Assembly: GCF_023554995.1 (NCBI RefSeq)
Contig: NZ_JAMJPK010000002.1
Span: forward strand, 248,001-312,000
DNA from: Halomonas gemina
GTDB taxonomy: Bacteria; Pseudomonadota; Gammaproteobacteria; Pseudomonadales; Halomonadaceae
Direction: 5' to 3'
DNA length: 64,000 nucleotides
The notes beneath the pieces were generated by a model. The model made no database searches and was not told the DNA's origin. It was given only the letters and a program-made list of their open reading frames with translations. The translations under genes and the position numbers were made by a program. Each line of letters starts with the position of its first letter. Position 1 is the stretch's first letter. Below are positions 1 through 11,447 of the stretch, piece after piece.

Positions 1-1518
1 GCCGATCACCGGGTCGGGCTTGCCGATCACCCCGACCTCGGCCACCGCCGGGTGCTCCATCAGCGCCGACTCCACCTCGAAGGGGCCGATCAGGTGGCCG
101 GCGGACTTGATCATGTCGTCGGCGCGGCCCACGAACCAGAAGTAGCCCTCGGGGTCGCGCCGGGCCAGGTCGCCGGTGAGGTACCAGTCGCCGACGAAGC
201 AGCGCCGGTAGCGCGCCTCCTCGTGCAGGTAGGTGCGAAACATCGAGGGCCAGCCGACACGCAGGGCGAGCTCGCCCTCCTCGTCATGATGACCGACCCG
301 CTCGACGTCGCCGTCGGGCAGGTGGCGCATCACCGCGGCCTCGATGCCGGGCAGCGGCTTGCCCATGGCGCCGGGGCGGATGTCCATGCTGGCGAAGTTG
401 GCGATCATGATCCCGCCCGTCTCGGTCTGCCACCAGTTGTCGTGGATCGGCAGCCCGAAGGCCTCCACGCCCCAGTGCACGGCCTGGGGGTTGAGCGGCT
501 CGCCGACGCTGGCGATGAAGCGCAGCGACGGATAGGCCCGGCTGCGGGCCCGTTCTGAGCCGCCCTTCATCATCATCCGTACCGCGGTGGGGGCGGTGTA
601 CCAGACGCTGACCGCCTCCTCGTCGAGGATCCGGTACCAGCGCTCGGCGTCGAACTCCGCCTCGTCGACGACCAGGGTGGCGCTGAGGGAGAGCGGGGCG
701 ATGATGCCGTAGGAGGTGCCGGTGACCCAGCCGGGGTCGGCCGTGCACCAGAAGACGTCGCCCGCGCGCAGGTCGAGGGCGAAGCGGGCGGTGGCGTGGT
801 GGGCGACCACCGCCTGGTGGACATGGAGCGCCCCCTTCGGCGTGCCGGTGGTGCCGCTGGTGAAGTGGAGCAGGGCCGGCTGCTCGGGGTCGGTGGCCGG
901 GATCGCATAGTCGGGCGGGGCCGCCTCGAGCAGCGGCCCGAGCTCCCGGGTGCCCTCGGGCAACGGCTGGTCGTCGTCGCGGACCACCAGCACCTGTTCG
1001 AGGCTTTCCAGTCGGTCGCGGATCGGGGCCACCTTGCGCCGGTAGAGGCTGGTGGTGGTCACCAGCACCCGGCCCTCGCCGAGGGTCAGCCGGGTCGCGA
1101 TCGGTTCGGGACCGAAGGCGGAGAACAGCGGGGTGACCACGGCACCGTGCTTCAGCGCCCCGAGCACCGCCAGGTAGAGCTCGGGAATCCGCCCGGCGAG
1201 CAGGAAGACGCCGGCCCCGTGGGCCACATCCAACGCATCGAGCACGTTGGCGAAGCGGGCGCTGAGCTCGGCCAACTCGCGGTAGCGGATCTCGCGTCGC
1301 GCCCCCGCCTTGCCGAGCCAGCGGATCGCGGTGCGCTCGCCATCCTCCCCGGTGGCGTGACGATCCACCGCCTCGTGGGCGATGTTCAGCCCGCCTTCGC
1401 CGGGCAGGCCGTCGAGCCAGGTCCGGGCCTCGTCCCAGGAGAAGCGGGCACAGGCCGAGGGGTAATCGTCCAGCACCGCTTCCCGGGCCTCGCGGCGGCT
1501 CTTGCGCAGTATCTCCAT
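1..1518 (-). CDS. acsA: Acetyl-CoA synthetase, AMP-forming (3' end outside window)
   Basis: Ligates acetate (or another short acyl acid) to CoA through an acyl-adenylate in the cytosol. In-window translation is 506 residues with no stop, entering from ATG at 1516-1518 and leaving at base 1. The adenylation core [13 protein letters not shown] is encoded near 840-880, followed by [11 protein letters not shown] and, further on, [17 protein letters not shown] and [13 protein letters not shown], the hinge region of the family. The opening residues and WWQTETGG pattern fit the shorter Bacillus-type AcsA rather than the longer Acs. The missing C-terminal piece should hold the lysine that is acetylated. 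Propionyl- or another acyl-CoA synthetase of the same family is possible. The family call is firm; the exact substrate is inferred. Confidence 0.85.
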   Translation of the reverse strand, partial: MEILRKSRREAREAVLDDYPSACARFSWDEARTWLDGLPGEGGLNIAHEAVDRHATGEDGERTAIRWLGKAGARREIRYRELAELSARFANVLDALDVAHGAGVFLLAGRIPELYLAVLGALKHGAVVTPLFSAFGPEPIATRLTLGEGRVLVTTTSLYRRKVAPIRDRLESLEQVLVVRDDDQPLPEGTRELGPLLEAAPPDYAIPATDPEQPALLHFTSGTTGTPKGALHVHQAVVAHHATARFALDLRAGDVFWCTADPGWVTGTSYGIIAPLSLSATLVVDEAEFDAERWYRILDEEAVSVWYTAPTAVRMMMKGGSERARSRAYPSLRFIASVGEPLNPQAVHWGVEAFGLPIHDNWWQTETGGIMIANFASMDIRPGAMGKPLPGIEAAVMRHLPDGDVERVGHHDEEGELALRVGWPSMFRTYLHEEARYRRCFVGDWYLTGDLARRDPEGYFWFVGRADDMIKSAGHLIGPFEVESALMEHPAVAEVGVIGKPDPVIG

Positions 1519-1626
1519 GCGCGCTGACCTCGTGGCGTCATGTCCCCCTCAGCATAGTCCTCGGGCCTGGTTTCGCCTGCCTTCCCTGGCCTCGGCTTGA
1601 TCCGGGACAAGCGTCGCGCGGATCGC

Positions 1627-1655
1627 CTGACCGGTGGCGGGGAAGCAGCTATAAC
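1627..1655 (+). promoter_or_regulatory. Candidate sigma-70 promoter for the small gene at 1748
   Basis: CTGACC at 1627-1632 and TATAAC at 1650-1655 are separated by exactly 17 bases. They lie about 90 bases before the start of the small downstream gene. The -10 matches consensus at five of six positions and the -35 at four of six. Read by eye only. Confidence 0.4.
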
Positions 1656-1747
1656 TACACTGACGGCAGGGGAGGGGCATGCCCCTCTCGTCGCCTCCCG
1701 GTACCGTCCGGTGCCGGACACGCCAATCCCCTGTTGCGGAGGGTGTC

Positions 1748-1969
1748 ATGACACAGACCGTTACGGCTGCCTATGGCAGCATCGACAAGGCCGCCAACGC
1801 CTTCGATGAGCTGGTCTCCGAGGGCTTTCCCCGGGAGAAGCTGTACCTCGACAAGGAGACCAACGAGGTCAAGGTGATCGTCCCCGAGGCGTCGCAGCCG
1901 GAGGCGGAGGAGATCCTCAAGCGTCACGAGCCCGACGAGGTGCGGGCCCGGCCCTACGAGACCCCGTAG
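1748..1969 (+). CDS. Small acidic protein, YflT/GsiB-like stress fold suspected
   Basis: A 73-residue cytosolic protein without signal peptide or membrane segment. ATG at 1748 is preceded by GGAGG at 1738-1742, which decides the start over a longer upstream frame. The sequence opens TQTVTAAYGSIDKAANAFDE, with a helix, then a charged strand-like stretch (LYLDKETNEVKVIVPE) and a second helix ending EEILKRHEPDEV. This resembles the alpha-beta repeat of the general stress 17M/YflT group, where a protein binds or senses stress signals, but the match is weak. It stands alone between the divergent acetyl-CoA synthetase and the TIR gene 60 bases downstream. Function unknown; a real gene is likely because of the ribosome site, codon use and the promoter candidate upstream. 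Confidence 0.65.
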   Translation: MTQTVTAAYGSIDKAANAFDELVSEGFPREKLYLDKETNEVKVIVPEASQPEAEEILKRHEPDEVRARPYETP

Positions 1970-2029
1970 GCGGTCGCGCGCTCCTGGTGCCGGGTGACAT
2001 CGCCCGGTGCTGCGGGTCGAGGCTAGGCG

Positions 2030-5000
2030 ATGAGCACGCTTTTCATCAGCCACAGCAGCCACGACGCCTCGGCGGCGCGCGAGATGGCGGCCTGGCTGCA
2101 GCAGCAAGGGCACCACTCCTTCTTCCTGGACTTTGATCCCGAACTCGGCATTCCTCCCGGACGCGACTGGGAGGCAGAGCTTTACCGGCACCTGCGTGCC
2201 TGCCAGGCACTGATCGTGCTGTGCAGCGAGTCGGCCATGGCGTCCTGCTGGTGCCTCGCCGAGCTGAGTCACGCCCGTGCGCTCGGCAAGCGAATCTTCC
2301 CGGTACGGATCGCGCCCTGCACCCTGCGCCCCCAGTTGGCCGAGCTGCAGGTGATCGACCTGATCAAGGAGCCGGAACTGGGCTACGAGCGGCTGGGCCG
2401 TGAACTGACCAGCGTGTTCGACTGGGATCGCAGCCGCCCTCCCTACCCCGGCCTGATGGCCTTCCAGGAGGCGGATGCCGCCATCTTCTTCGGCCGCGAT
2501 GCCGAGATCCAGCAGGCGATGGACCGTCTCCACCAGCTGCGCGACTTTGGCGGGCCGCGGCTGCTGCTGTTCCTGGGGGCGTCGGGCAGCGGCAAGTCGT
2601 CGCTGGTGCGTGCCGGCCTCATGCCACGACTGCGAGCCGTTCCCGATGCCTGGACGGTGATCGGCCCGATTCGCCCCCGCGACCGGCCGCTGGATGAGCT
2701 GGTGGTGCAACTCGAGCACGGGCTTGCCGCCGCCGGGGTGGAGGTCGGGACGCAGCCGGCACTGGCGACCCTGGCCGAGGCGGATCCCGGCGCCTTGAGC
2801 GAGCTTCAGCACGTGCTGCGACGCTACCCCGGCAGGGCCCACTCGACCCTGGTGCTGGTCATCGACCAGCTCGAGGAACTGCTGTCGAATTCGGCCCAGG
2901 CCGAGCAGTTCATGCGCCTCGTACGCCCCGTGCTGCAGGACACCGGCGCTCCCGTGCTGTGTATCGCCACCCTGCGCTCGGACTTCCTCGGCGCCCTCCA
3001 GGCCCATCCGGCCTGGCGTGACCTCTCCCTGGTCCCGGTGACCGTGGAGCCGCTGTCGGTGGAGGGATTCTCGGCGGTCATCGAGGGGCCGGCGGAGCTG
3101 GCCGGGCTCGAGCTGGAACCCGGCCTGGTCCGGGCGATGGTGGCGGATACGGCCACCCAGGATGCCCTGCCGCTGCTGGCCTTTACCCTGCGTGAACTCT
3201 GGGAAACCGGAGGGGCCGATGGACGCCTCACCCTGGCCGAGTACCGTGACCGTCTTGGCGGGTTGCACGGCTCGGTGGCCAAGGCCGCCGAGGCGGTTCT
3301 CGCCGCCGCCGCGCCCTCCCCTGAGCAGCGGCGGGCCCTGCGAGCCGCCCTGTTTGACCTGGTCCGGCTCGACGAGGAGGGGCGCTTCACGCGGCAGGTG
3401 GTGCCCTGGGAGACGCTGCCCGCCTCGAGCCACCCTCTGCTCGAGCGCTTCGTTCAGGCACGCCTGCTGATTGCCGGCAGCGACCACGGGGTGCGTACCC
3501 TGGAGGTCGCCCATGAGGCGCTGTTCCGGGTTTGGCGTCGGCTCAATCGCTGGCTGGAGGCCAATCGAGCGGCGCTGCGGACGCGTGATGCGCTGCGTCG
3601 CGCCGCCAGCGAGTGGCAGGCAGCCGGACGTCCCGGCGAGCTGCTGGTCCACCGGGGCAGTCGCCTGGAAGGGGCCCTGGCGCTCACCACGGCGGCCTCC
3701 TTCTCCCTCGATGACACCGAGGTCCGCTACCTCCAGGCGTGCCGACGGCGGGAGCGGCTGAAGCGTGGCTGGATCACCGCAGCCTGGGTTTCCCTGCTGT
3801 CGGCGGTCGTCGGTCTGTCCTGGCTGGCCTGGTCGCTGCACCAGCAGGAACGGATGACCCGGCAGGGGCTGGCCGACCTGCACTGGGCCAATGCGGTGAG
3901 CGCCCGCGACCGTGATGCGCGCCCTCTCAAGGCGAGCCACCACTTCATGCAGGTCGCGGAGCTGGCGCTGGACCCGCAGCGCGCCGCGAGTGCTTACTGG
4001 GCCGGCACATGGCCGGGGATCGGACCGCGGCTGGCGGGCGCGGCGGATCTGGGACCCGCGCTGATGATGGCCGACTTCGAGGCCGGCGATGCCGCCGGCG
4101 ACGCCGTGCGCCTGTGGAGTGGCGCCGGGGTCAGCCAGGCATGGTCCTGGAGCGATGCCGCGGCGCCGCCCGCCTTGCCGGCGGGGCGGCATTGGATACA
4201 GACCTTTTCCCCGGAAGGGCAGCGCTGGGAGCACCGCTTCGTCCTCCATGACGACAACGGTCCGGCCCAGATACGTGACCGGCGCAGCGGTGCCTTGCTG
4301 GCCGAGCTGCCGCCGGCGGTGGACCGAGTGTGGATCGGCGGGAGCGACGAGACCCTGGCGGTGACCACCAGCCCGGCCGGCGACACCCGGATCTGGAATC
4401 TGGCCGGTGGTGAATCGCACGAGGGCTGGCGTCATGCCGCCGGCCTTGCCGGGGTGGCCATCTCGCCGGATGGGGCGCGCCTGCTGATCTGGACCCGGGA
4501 CGGGGCGGCCGTGGTCTGGGGTGTCGACGGCGCCAGGGTCCAGGCGCGCCATGAGGGTGACATCGTCGGCGGGGTCCTCGGAGGACAGCCGCACGAGGTC
4601 GTGCTCTGGAACCGCGATGGCCGGCTATGGCTGCCCGGGATGTCGGACTTCGCGCCGGACGCCGCGGAGGGGGGACGCTGCAGCCCGCGGGCCATCGGGG
4701 CCCGGTTCCTCGATGCCCCGCATCGCCTGCTGGTCTGGAACCATGGCGCCTGCGGCACCGCCCGCCTGTGGGATCTCGAGGAGCAGCGTTCCGTCGGCGC
4801 CGTGATCCGCCATAGGGATGAACTCGCCCCCCCCGTGCTGCAGGGGGACCGCCTCGTCACCTGGAGCCCGACAGGCGGGCCTGCCCGTCTCTGGCACGCA
4901 GGCAGTGGCGAGCCGGTGGCGACCCTCGACGGCCCCGTGGCCGCTGCCCGTTTCATCCGCGATGATGCCCTGCTGACCCGGGGCGGAAGCGATGTACGGC

Positions 5001-6295
5001 TGTGGTCGAGCCACGACGGCGAGCCGCTGGGGCTGCCGCTGCGGCATGCGGCAGGGGTCCGGGCGGCGTCCGTCAGCGAGGACGGACAGCGCCTGCTCAG
5101 CTGGGGCGGTGATGGCGGCCTGCGCCTCTGGCAGCTGCCCGTCCGGCGGACCGCGACGTCGTGGCGGTTACCGGCAGTCGTGCTCGATGCCGCGCTGGTG
5201 GCGGGCGAGGCGACGGTGAGGGCCGTCACCCTGGACGGGCGGCTGCACGTCTGGCCGACGACCAGCGACGCGGCACCGGAGAGCCGTCCGCTTGATGCCC
5301 AGGCCGTGTTCGCGGCTTTTGCCCCCGGCGGGCACCGTCTGCTGACCGCCGGCGCCGATGGCGACGTACGCCTGTGGAGCTGGGAGGAGGGGGACTTCCG
5401 GGCGCTGGCCTCGCCCGGCGGTACCTCGGGTGATGCTCCGCTGGCCGGCGTGGCGTGGAGTCCCGACGCCGACCGGCTGCTGTTCTGGGGGGCGCAGGGC
5501 TGTACCGCCTGGCTGTGGCGGGTCGGCAGCGCCCGTACGGTGGCGATCCGGCATGGCGATGACGTGGAGTGCCGTCTGCGTGGCGCGAGCTTCGCCGCCG
5601 GTCAGGGAGGCGTCTTGACCTGGGGGGAGGATCGCCGCCTGCGGCGGTGGGACGTCGAGTCACCGGTGCCGATGGCGCCCCTCGTCGAGGGGGTGCTGGT
5701 CCGCCATGCCGAGCTCGATGGCGGGCAGCTGCTGGTCGCCAGCGACGATGGCGTCGTGCGCCTCGGGTCCTGGTCGGGGGGCGGCGACGTCGAGACGCTC
5801 TTCCCCCACGATGACGTCCAGGGTGCCCGACGGCATACCGGAACCGGAAGGCTGCTGAGCTGGGGAGGCGGCACGGCGCGGATCTGGGAGGCCGATAGCC
5901 GCACCCTGATTGCGTCCCTGGCCCACGATGGCGATATCGCCGGCGCCGCCTTCACTCCCGATGGGGAGCGAGTCCTCAGCTGGCAGCGTCGCGGTAGCGT
6001 GCGGCTCTGGGACGCGATCAGCGGGCATCCCCTGACACCCGCGTTACAGGGCACGGGCCGCACCCCACCGGCGATCGATGTCGACTTCACGGCGGGGGCA
6101 CATCGGCTGCTGGTCACCTCTGGCGAGGAGCTCACCCTCTGGCAGCTGCCTCCGGTGTCGCCGCCGCCGCTCAAGCCGGCCCTGCATCAGCAGCGATCGA
6201 CCGGAACCTGGCTCACCTCCCCGGGGGAGGTCGAGGTGCTGTCGGCAGCGGCCTGGCGGGAGCTCTCGACCGAGCTCGCCCCGCCCGATGACTGA
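2030..6295 (+). CDS. TIR / STAND-type ATPase / WD40 repeat protein
   Basis: A 1421-residue multidomain sensor-effector. Residues 1-130 form a bacterial TIR domain: FISHSSHD at 5-12, [13 protein letters not shown] at 32-44 and WCLAEL at 74-79, where E78 sits at the position of the catalytic NADase glutamate. The junction RPPYPGL...FFGRDAEIQ (137-161) is typical of novel STAND ATPases (nSTAND1), with Walker A GASGSGKS at 183-190 and Walker [13 protein letters not shown] near 275. One hydrophobic helix, roughly 580-602, could anchor it in the membrane. From about 660 to 1400 come some twelve WD40-like blades, recognisable by endings such as TRIWNL, ARLWDL, VRLWSW and VRLWDA. Known family logic: repeats sense a trigger, the STAND module oligomerises, TIR degrades NAD. 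Antiphage or stress-suicide role is inference. No frameshift; codon use matches the host. Confidence 0.9.
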   Translation: MSTLFISHSSHDASAAREMAAWLQQQGHHSFFLDFDPELGIPPGRDWEAELYRHLRACQALIVLCSESAMASCWCLAELSHARALGKRIFPVRIAPCTLRPQLAELQVIDLIKEPELGYERLGRELTSVFDWDRSRPPYPGLMAFQEADAAIFFGRDAEIQQAMDRLHQLRDFGGPRLLLFLGASGSGKSSLVRAGLMPRLRAVPDAWTVIGPIRPRDRPLDELVVQLEHGLAAAGVEVGTQPALATLAEADPGALSELQHVLRRYPGRAHSTLVLVIDQLEELLSNSAQAEQFMRLVRPVLQDTGAPVLCIATLRSDFLGALQAHPAWRDLSLVPVTVEPLSVEGFSAVIEGPAELAGLELEPGLVRAMVADTATQDALPLLAFTLRELWETGGADGRLTLAEYRDRLGGLHGSVAKAAEAVLAAAAPSPEQRRALRAALFDLVRLDEEGRFTRQVVPWETLPASSHPLLERFVQARLLIAGSDHGVRTLEVAHEALFRVWRRLNRWLEANRAALRTRDALRRAASEWQAAGRPGELLVHRGSRLEGALALTTAASFSLDDTEVRYLQACRRRERLKRGWITAAWVSLLSAVVGLSWLAWSLHQQERMTRQGLADLHWANAVSARDRDARPLKASHHFMQVAELALDPQRAASAYWAGTWPGIGPRLAGAADLGPALMMADFEAGDAAGDAVRLWSGAGVSQAWSWSDAAAPPALPAGRHWIQTFSPEGQRWEHRFVLHDDNGPAQIRDRRSGALLAELPPAVDRVWIGGSDETLAVTTSPAGDTRIWNLAGGESHEGWRHAAGLAGVAISPDGARLLIWTRDGAAVVWGVDGARVQARHEGDIVGGVLGGQPHEVVLWNRDGRLWLPGMSDFAPDAAEGGRCSPRAIGARFLDAPHRLLVWNHGACGTARLWDLEEQRSVGAVIRHRDELAPPVLQGDRLVTWSPTGGPARLWHAGSGEPVATLDGPVAAARFIRDDALLTRGGSDVRLWSSHDGEPLGLPLRHAAGVRAASVSEDGQRLLSWGGDGGLRLWQLPVRRTATSWRLPAVVLDAALVAGEATVRAVTLDGRLHVWPTTSDAAPESRPLDAQAVFAAFAPGGHRLLTAGADGDVRLWSWEEGDFRALASPGGTSGDAPLAGVAWSPDADRLLFWGAQGCTAWLWRVGSARTVAIRHGDDVECRLRGASFAAGQGGVLTWGEDRRLRRWDVESPVPMAPLVEGVLVRHAELDGGQLLVASDDGVVRLGSWSGGGDVETLFPHDDVQGARRHTGTGRLLSWGGGTARIWEADSRTLIASLAHDGDIAGAAFTPDGERVLSWQRRGSVRLWDAISGHPLTPALQGTGRTPPAIDVDFTAGAHRLLVTSGEELTLWQLPPVSPPPLKPALHQQRSTGTWLTSPGEVEVLSAAAWRELSTELAPPDD

Positions 6296-6317
6296 TGGCC
6301 GACCCGGACGCGGTCGC

Positions 6318-7319
6318 TCAGGGCGAGACGTCGACGCGCGAATCCGACCAGACGGTCAGCCAGCCCTGTGTCGGTGCCCAGGCGCGGATCTTCAGGCGAT
6401 GCGTTCCCGTGGAGATGCGCTGGCCGGCGTCGCGCCCATCCCACTGCCGCGGCTCGATGCTGCGCCCGGCACTCACCCCGCCGTCGATGGCCTGCTCGTC
6501 GACGAAGAAGTGGCGCTCGCCATCCTCGGCCGGCTCCACGCGCATGAAGTCGGCCATGGCACTGGGGAAGTCGGAGTGCGAGAAGAACCGGTAGGAGGCC
6601 TGCTCGCGAGCCTGAGCACGAATCAGGCGCGGCAGGAACGACACCTCCTCGATGGCCACCGAGCCCACGGCCCGGGGCCCGCAGCCGAGGGCCAGCACGC
6701 GGAACGAGGGAGCGGTTCGCTCGCCGCTCATGTCGGTGGCGGTCACGGCGATAGCCGCGGGGCGCTCGCTGTCGCCGAAGGCCGGTGGCAGCAGGAACTG
6801 CAGGCGGTGGTGCCCCGTCTCTTGCGCGCCGAACGGGAAGCGCAGGGTGTAGATATCGGGAACCCCCCGGGCGCTGATGCGCAGGGTGACGATAACCGGC
6901 TGGTCGTGGACAAAGTCGAGCACGAATGGCCAATTGCCCTGCACCATGCCCATGGCCGCAAAGGCGCTGGTATTGTACAAGGGGGCGAATTCCGGGCCTT
7001 GCTGCTGCAGCGTCACCAGCTTGTCACGCTCGTCCGCGGTGGGTTGCTGTGCCGCCTGACGGCGCTCCCGCAGCCAGCGAATCAGCAGCGCGGAGGCCGC
7101 GGCGCCGGCCACGATCGCCGGAACCGTCCAGTCGCTGCCGCCGTTGCCCTCCGGTTCCCTGCTGGGACCGTCGTCGTAATCGACGTCGTCGCCGCTGCTG
7201 CCGGTTGGGCGAACGACCTCGTACTGCGCCACGGCCAGCGGCGATATGGCCAGCATGGCAGCTAGCAGGCAGGCGAGACATCGCTTCCACCGGCGATCTC
7301 CTGCATGGAACTCGTTCAT
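6318..7319 (-). CDS. Exported membrane-anchored protein of unknown function
   Basis: A 333-residue protein I do not recognise. An N-terminal signal segment (CLACLLAAMLAISPLAVAQ) is followed by an acidic, glycine- and serine-rich linker and a hydrophobic helix WTVPAIVAGAAASALLIRWL. The remaining 230 residues are beta-rich without catalytic motifs. This arrangement suggests a periplasmic domain tethered to the inner membrane. The start is taken at ATG 7317-7319 because AGGGG, which overlaps the stop codon of the upstream gene, lies seven bases ahead; GTG at 7325 is the alternative. It is the second gene of a two-gene unit with the lipoprotein at 7330 and converges on the TIR gene, 22 bases between stops. 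Any link to the TIR protein is only positional. Confidence 0.75.
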   Translation of the reverse strand: MNEFHAGDRRWKRCLACLLAAMLAISPLAVAQYEVVRPTGSSGDDVDYDDGPSREPEGNGGSDWTVPAIVAGAAASALLIRWLRERRQAAQQPTADERDKLVTLQQQGPEFAPLYNTSAFAAMGMVQGNWPFVLDFVHDQPVIVTLRISARGVPDIYTLRFPFGAQETGHHRLQFLLPPAFGDSERPAAIAVTATDMSGERTAPSFRVLALGCGPRAVGSVAIEEVSFLPRLIRAQAREQASYRFFSHSDFPSAMADFMRVEPAEDGERHFFVDEQAIDGGVSAGRSIEPRQWDGRDAGQRISTGTHRLKIRAWAPTQGWLTVWSDSRVDVSP

Positions 7320-7329
7320 GAGCACACCC

Positions 7330-7806
7330 CTAGACAGTGGACCAGGTCTGGTCGTCCGGGCGTCGGCAGGCCGTACCCTCGGTGCGGCGCGGCTCGCCGT
7401 CGACCATGACCTGCATCTCGAAGTGGCGGCACTGCTGATCGCCCTGCGTGAAGGTCTCTTGCGGCGTCATGGTGAATGCGTTGCCGGTCTCCGGGTTGCT
7501 CCAGCTCCGTGACTCCCCGGCGGGCGTCTCGTCGAGGGCCTCGCTCATCGCCTGGCGGTCCTCGCAGGTCAGCCGGGTGCCGATCTCCCGGCCGATCAGG
7601 GCCCCCAGCCCGGCACCGACGATGGCGGCGGCGGTGCGGCCGGACCCGCTGCCCACCTGTGAACCGAGGACGCCACCGATGACGGCGCCCAGGCCGGTGC
7701 TGATCCCTTCGCAGCGGCTGGAGTCGACGGTCTGGCAAGCGCCGAGCAGCAGGCTCAGCAGCATGATGAACGCCACGCGCAGGGTGCTTGAAAGGGAAAG
7801 TGCCAT
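7330..7806 (-). CDS. Glycine-zipper outer membrane lipoprotein
   Basis: 158 residues with a lipoprotein signal ending in the lipobox LLLGAC, so predicted to be lipidated and sent to the envelope. The mature part begins with a glycine zipper (GLGAVIGGVLGSQVGSGSGR, then GAGLGALIGREIG), two small-residue hairpin helices as in the Rickettsia 17-kDa antigen / SlyB-like families. The C-terminal half holds TMTPQETFTQGDQQCRHFEM, typical of the RT0821/Lpp0805 surface protein group. It is the first gene of a tight two-gene unit with the exported protein downstream (stop and next ribosome site overlap). Structural or stress role in the envelope is inferred. Confidence 0.8.
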   Translation of the reverse strand: MALSLSSTLRVAFIMLLSLLLGACQTVDSSRCEGISTGLGAVIGGVLGSQVGSGSGRTAAAIVGAGLGALIGREIGTRLTCEDRQAMSEALDETPAGESRSWSNPETGNAFTMTPQETFTQGDQQCRHFEMQVMVDGEPRRTEGTACRRPDDQTWSTV

Positions 7807-8001
7807 GCTGGCCTCCCGTTGGGTGGCGGGCCTCGCGGCGACGACTCGCCACCGTGATCGTCGAGGCCTGAGAGATATGCCGGGGCAGGCCCCATGCCCC
7901 TGTCATCAGTATTGCACTCCCCTCGTACTTGCTCCATGCCGGAGAACCCGGGCTGCTATCTTTGGTTGCAGGGGTGCCGTCGCATCCCATGGGCAGGGGC
8001 G

Positions 8002-8535
8002 ATGGCCAACGGAGGCAAGGTGGACGATCCCGGTATCAGCGGTGGCGGCGAGGCACCAGGCGCCGAGGGGCCCCAGGTCGCCGCTGCCCTGCGCGAGCGC
8101 CCCGAGTGGCAACGCCTGGAAGACCAGCTCACCTGGTATGGACAGCGCAGTCGACACTGCCGGCGTTGGCACAAGCGCCTGCGCCTGCTGCAGGTGGTCT
8201 TCGCTGCTACTATTCCGGTGCTCTCGATGGCCGATTCGCCGCTCTTCCGTTGGCTGACGGCAGTGCTCGGGGCCTCGATCGCGGTTCTCGAGGCCATCGA
8301 GCAGATCAACCAGTTCGGCCCGCTGTGGATCCAGTACCGTGGCACGGCCGAGCACCTCAAGCATGAGAAGTTCCTGCTGCTTGCCGGCGCGGGTCCCTAT
8401 CGTGACCTGGAGCGCGCCGAGGCGTTACGCCTGCTCGCGGAACGGGTGGAAGAGCGGGTGTCCAGCGAGCATGCCCGCTGGGTGCGTGCCGCCGAGAAGA
8501 GCGTGGCTTCCCTCAAGGAGGACAAGCCGCTCTAG
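8002..8535 (+). CDS. Two-helix membrane protein, SLATT/DUF4231-like
   Basis: 177 residues from ATG 8002; the frame is open further upstream but earlier residues look non-coding. Residues 45-75 (WQRLEDQLTWYGQRSRHCRR) form an amphipathic helix, followed by two close hydrophobic helices (LLQVVFAATIPVLSMA and WLTAVLGASIAVLEAI) and a long charged helical tail with an EERVSSEHARWV stretch. This is the layout of the SLATT / DUF4231 group, predicted pore-forming membrane proteins that in many genomes accompany nucleotide- or NAD-signalling immune genes. Here it lies 1.7 kb from a TIR-STAND gene. It is 24 bases from the ABC transporter and may be cotranscribed with it. Family call moderate; effector role is inference. 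Confidence 0.7.
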   Translation: MANGGKVDDPGISGGGEAPGAEGPQVAAALRERPEWQRLEDQLTWYGQRSRHCRRWHKRLRLLQVVFAATIPVLSMADSPLFRWLTAVLGASIAVLEAIEQINQFGPLWIQYRGTAEHLKHEKFLLLAGAGPYRDLERAEALRLLAERVEERVSSEHARWVRAAEKSVASLKEDKPL

Positions 8536-8559
8536 GTGTGTAAACCCAACGGTGATGCC

Positions 8560-10428
<1,869 letters not shown>

Positions 10429-10436
10429 GCGGTTCG

Positions 10437-11051
10437 CTATCGGGCCATGCCGCCCTCGGGCCGGTAGAACAGGAACTCCCCCGTCTCGGCGGTGCGGGGA
10501 TAGACGCTGGCCCAGTCGGGCGCCACCGTGCGGTGGTGGAAGTAGAGGGCGCCCCCGGTGTGGTCGGCCAGCTCCAGGTTGATGGCCTGGCGGGCCACCT
10601 CCCTGGCGACCTCGTAGGCATCGGGTTCCACGATCTCGTCCGGACGGCCATCGCACCACCAGGAGAACTGGCAGGGGGGGTGCTCGGAGCCCTCGGTGAC
10701 GACCTCGCAGATCGAGTTGGGGAATCCCTCGTGGGCGAGCCTGTTCATGACCACATTGGCGACGGCTTCCATGTCGCGCCCGGCCACGCCCTTGGCTTCC
10801 CAGTAGATGCTGCGCGCCAGGCAGGTGATCGGCTCCTCCAGCGGGTCGCTGCCCGCCGGGTCCACGGCCTGCACCTCCTGTTTGGTGATCGGCTCGTCGG
10901 GCGGGGTGGCGTGGGTGTCGGGGGCGACAACCCGCTCCAGCACCTCGGCCTTGGCGGCGGCGGCCTCTGCGTGTTCTTGCTGATCGGCGATGGCCGGGCT
11001 GAGGGCGAACGGCAATGCCAGCAGTGCAGCGGCGACCCATGGGCGGTGCAT
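10437..11051 (-). CDS. SleB-type cell wall hydrolase
   Basis: 204 residues. Begins with a signal peptide (MHRPWVAAALLALPFALSPAIA), so the enzyme is exported. The Hydrolase_2 / SleB core starts near ITCLARSIYWEAKG, with the catalytic-type glutamate in YWEAKGV, then VVNRL-like VVMNRLAHEGFP, CQFSWWCDG and GALYFHHRTVAPDW. Family members are lytic transglycosylase-like enzymes that cut peptidoglycan; in Gram-negatives they trim the wall during growth. ATG 11051 is chosen because AGAGG lies seven bases upstream and the signal peptide starts there. It converges on the ABC exporter gene with only eight bases between stops. Confidence 0.85.
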   Translation of the reverse strand: MHRPWVAAALLALPFALSPAIADQQEHAEAAAAKAEVLERVVAPDTHATPPDEPITKQEVQAVDPAGSDPLEEPITCLARSIYWEAKGVAGRDMEAVANVVMNRLAHEGFPNSICEVVTEGSEHPPCQFSWWCDGRPDEIVEPDAYEVAREVARQAINLELADHTGGALYFHHRTVAPDWASVYPRTAETGEFLFYRPEGGMAR

Positions 11052-11447
11052 GGCCGTACCTCTGGCGATCGAGGGCGTCTGGTCCACCGCGCCGCTGGCA
11101 GTGCCTCGGTGCTGGCTGGCCGGTCGGTCTGGGGGAAGGTTTACAGTATAGCCTGCCGTCGTCCTTGCGGTCGTGGCGATGGGCGGCATCGTCCACGATA
11201 CTGAGTGTTGTGGGCGTCGACGCCCTTCCCCTCCACCGACGAGGTGGCCATGCGTCAGGATGCGCGATTCCGGGGCGCGCAGCGTCGGCATGAGGGCGCA
11301 GGAGGCCTATGGCGAAGCACACTCTTCGCCGGGGGAGCGAATCGCCCAAGGTCGGTGTTATCGCCTAGCTGATCCTGTTGGACATCGAGCCCGTGAGGGT
11401 CGCCCCAGGCTGGGCGCCGGTGCGGCCTAGGGCGGGAGGAGGAAGCG
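11052..11447. other. Intergenic region between divergent genes
   Basis: 396 bases between the divergent SleB-like gene and the LolA-like gene. I see no credible coding frame. On the minus strand TATACT at 11145-11150 could be a -10 for the hydrolase, but no matching -35 is found 17 bases before it. The right half is GC-rich with no clear signal. Confidence 0.4.

Noticed and set aside
1655..4594. Long minus-strand open frame antisense to the TIR gene
   Set aside because: GC-rich third codon positions open long frames on the opposite strand; translation is low-complexity (R, P, G, Q rich) with no motif, and the TIR protein explains the DNA.
2030..8535. Mobile element or prophage origin of the TIR region
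   Set aside because: No integrase, terminal repeat or tRNA junction seen and codon use resembles the rest of the window.
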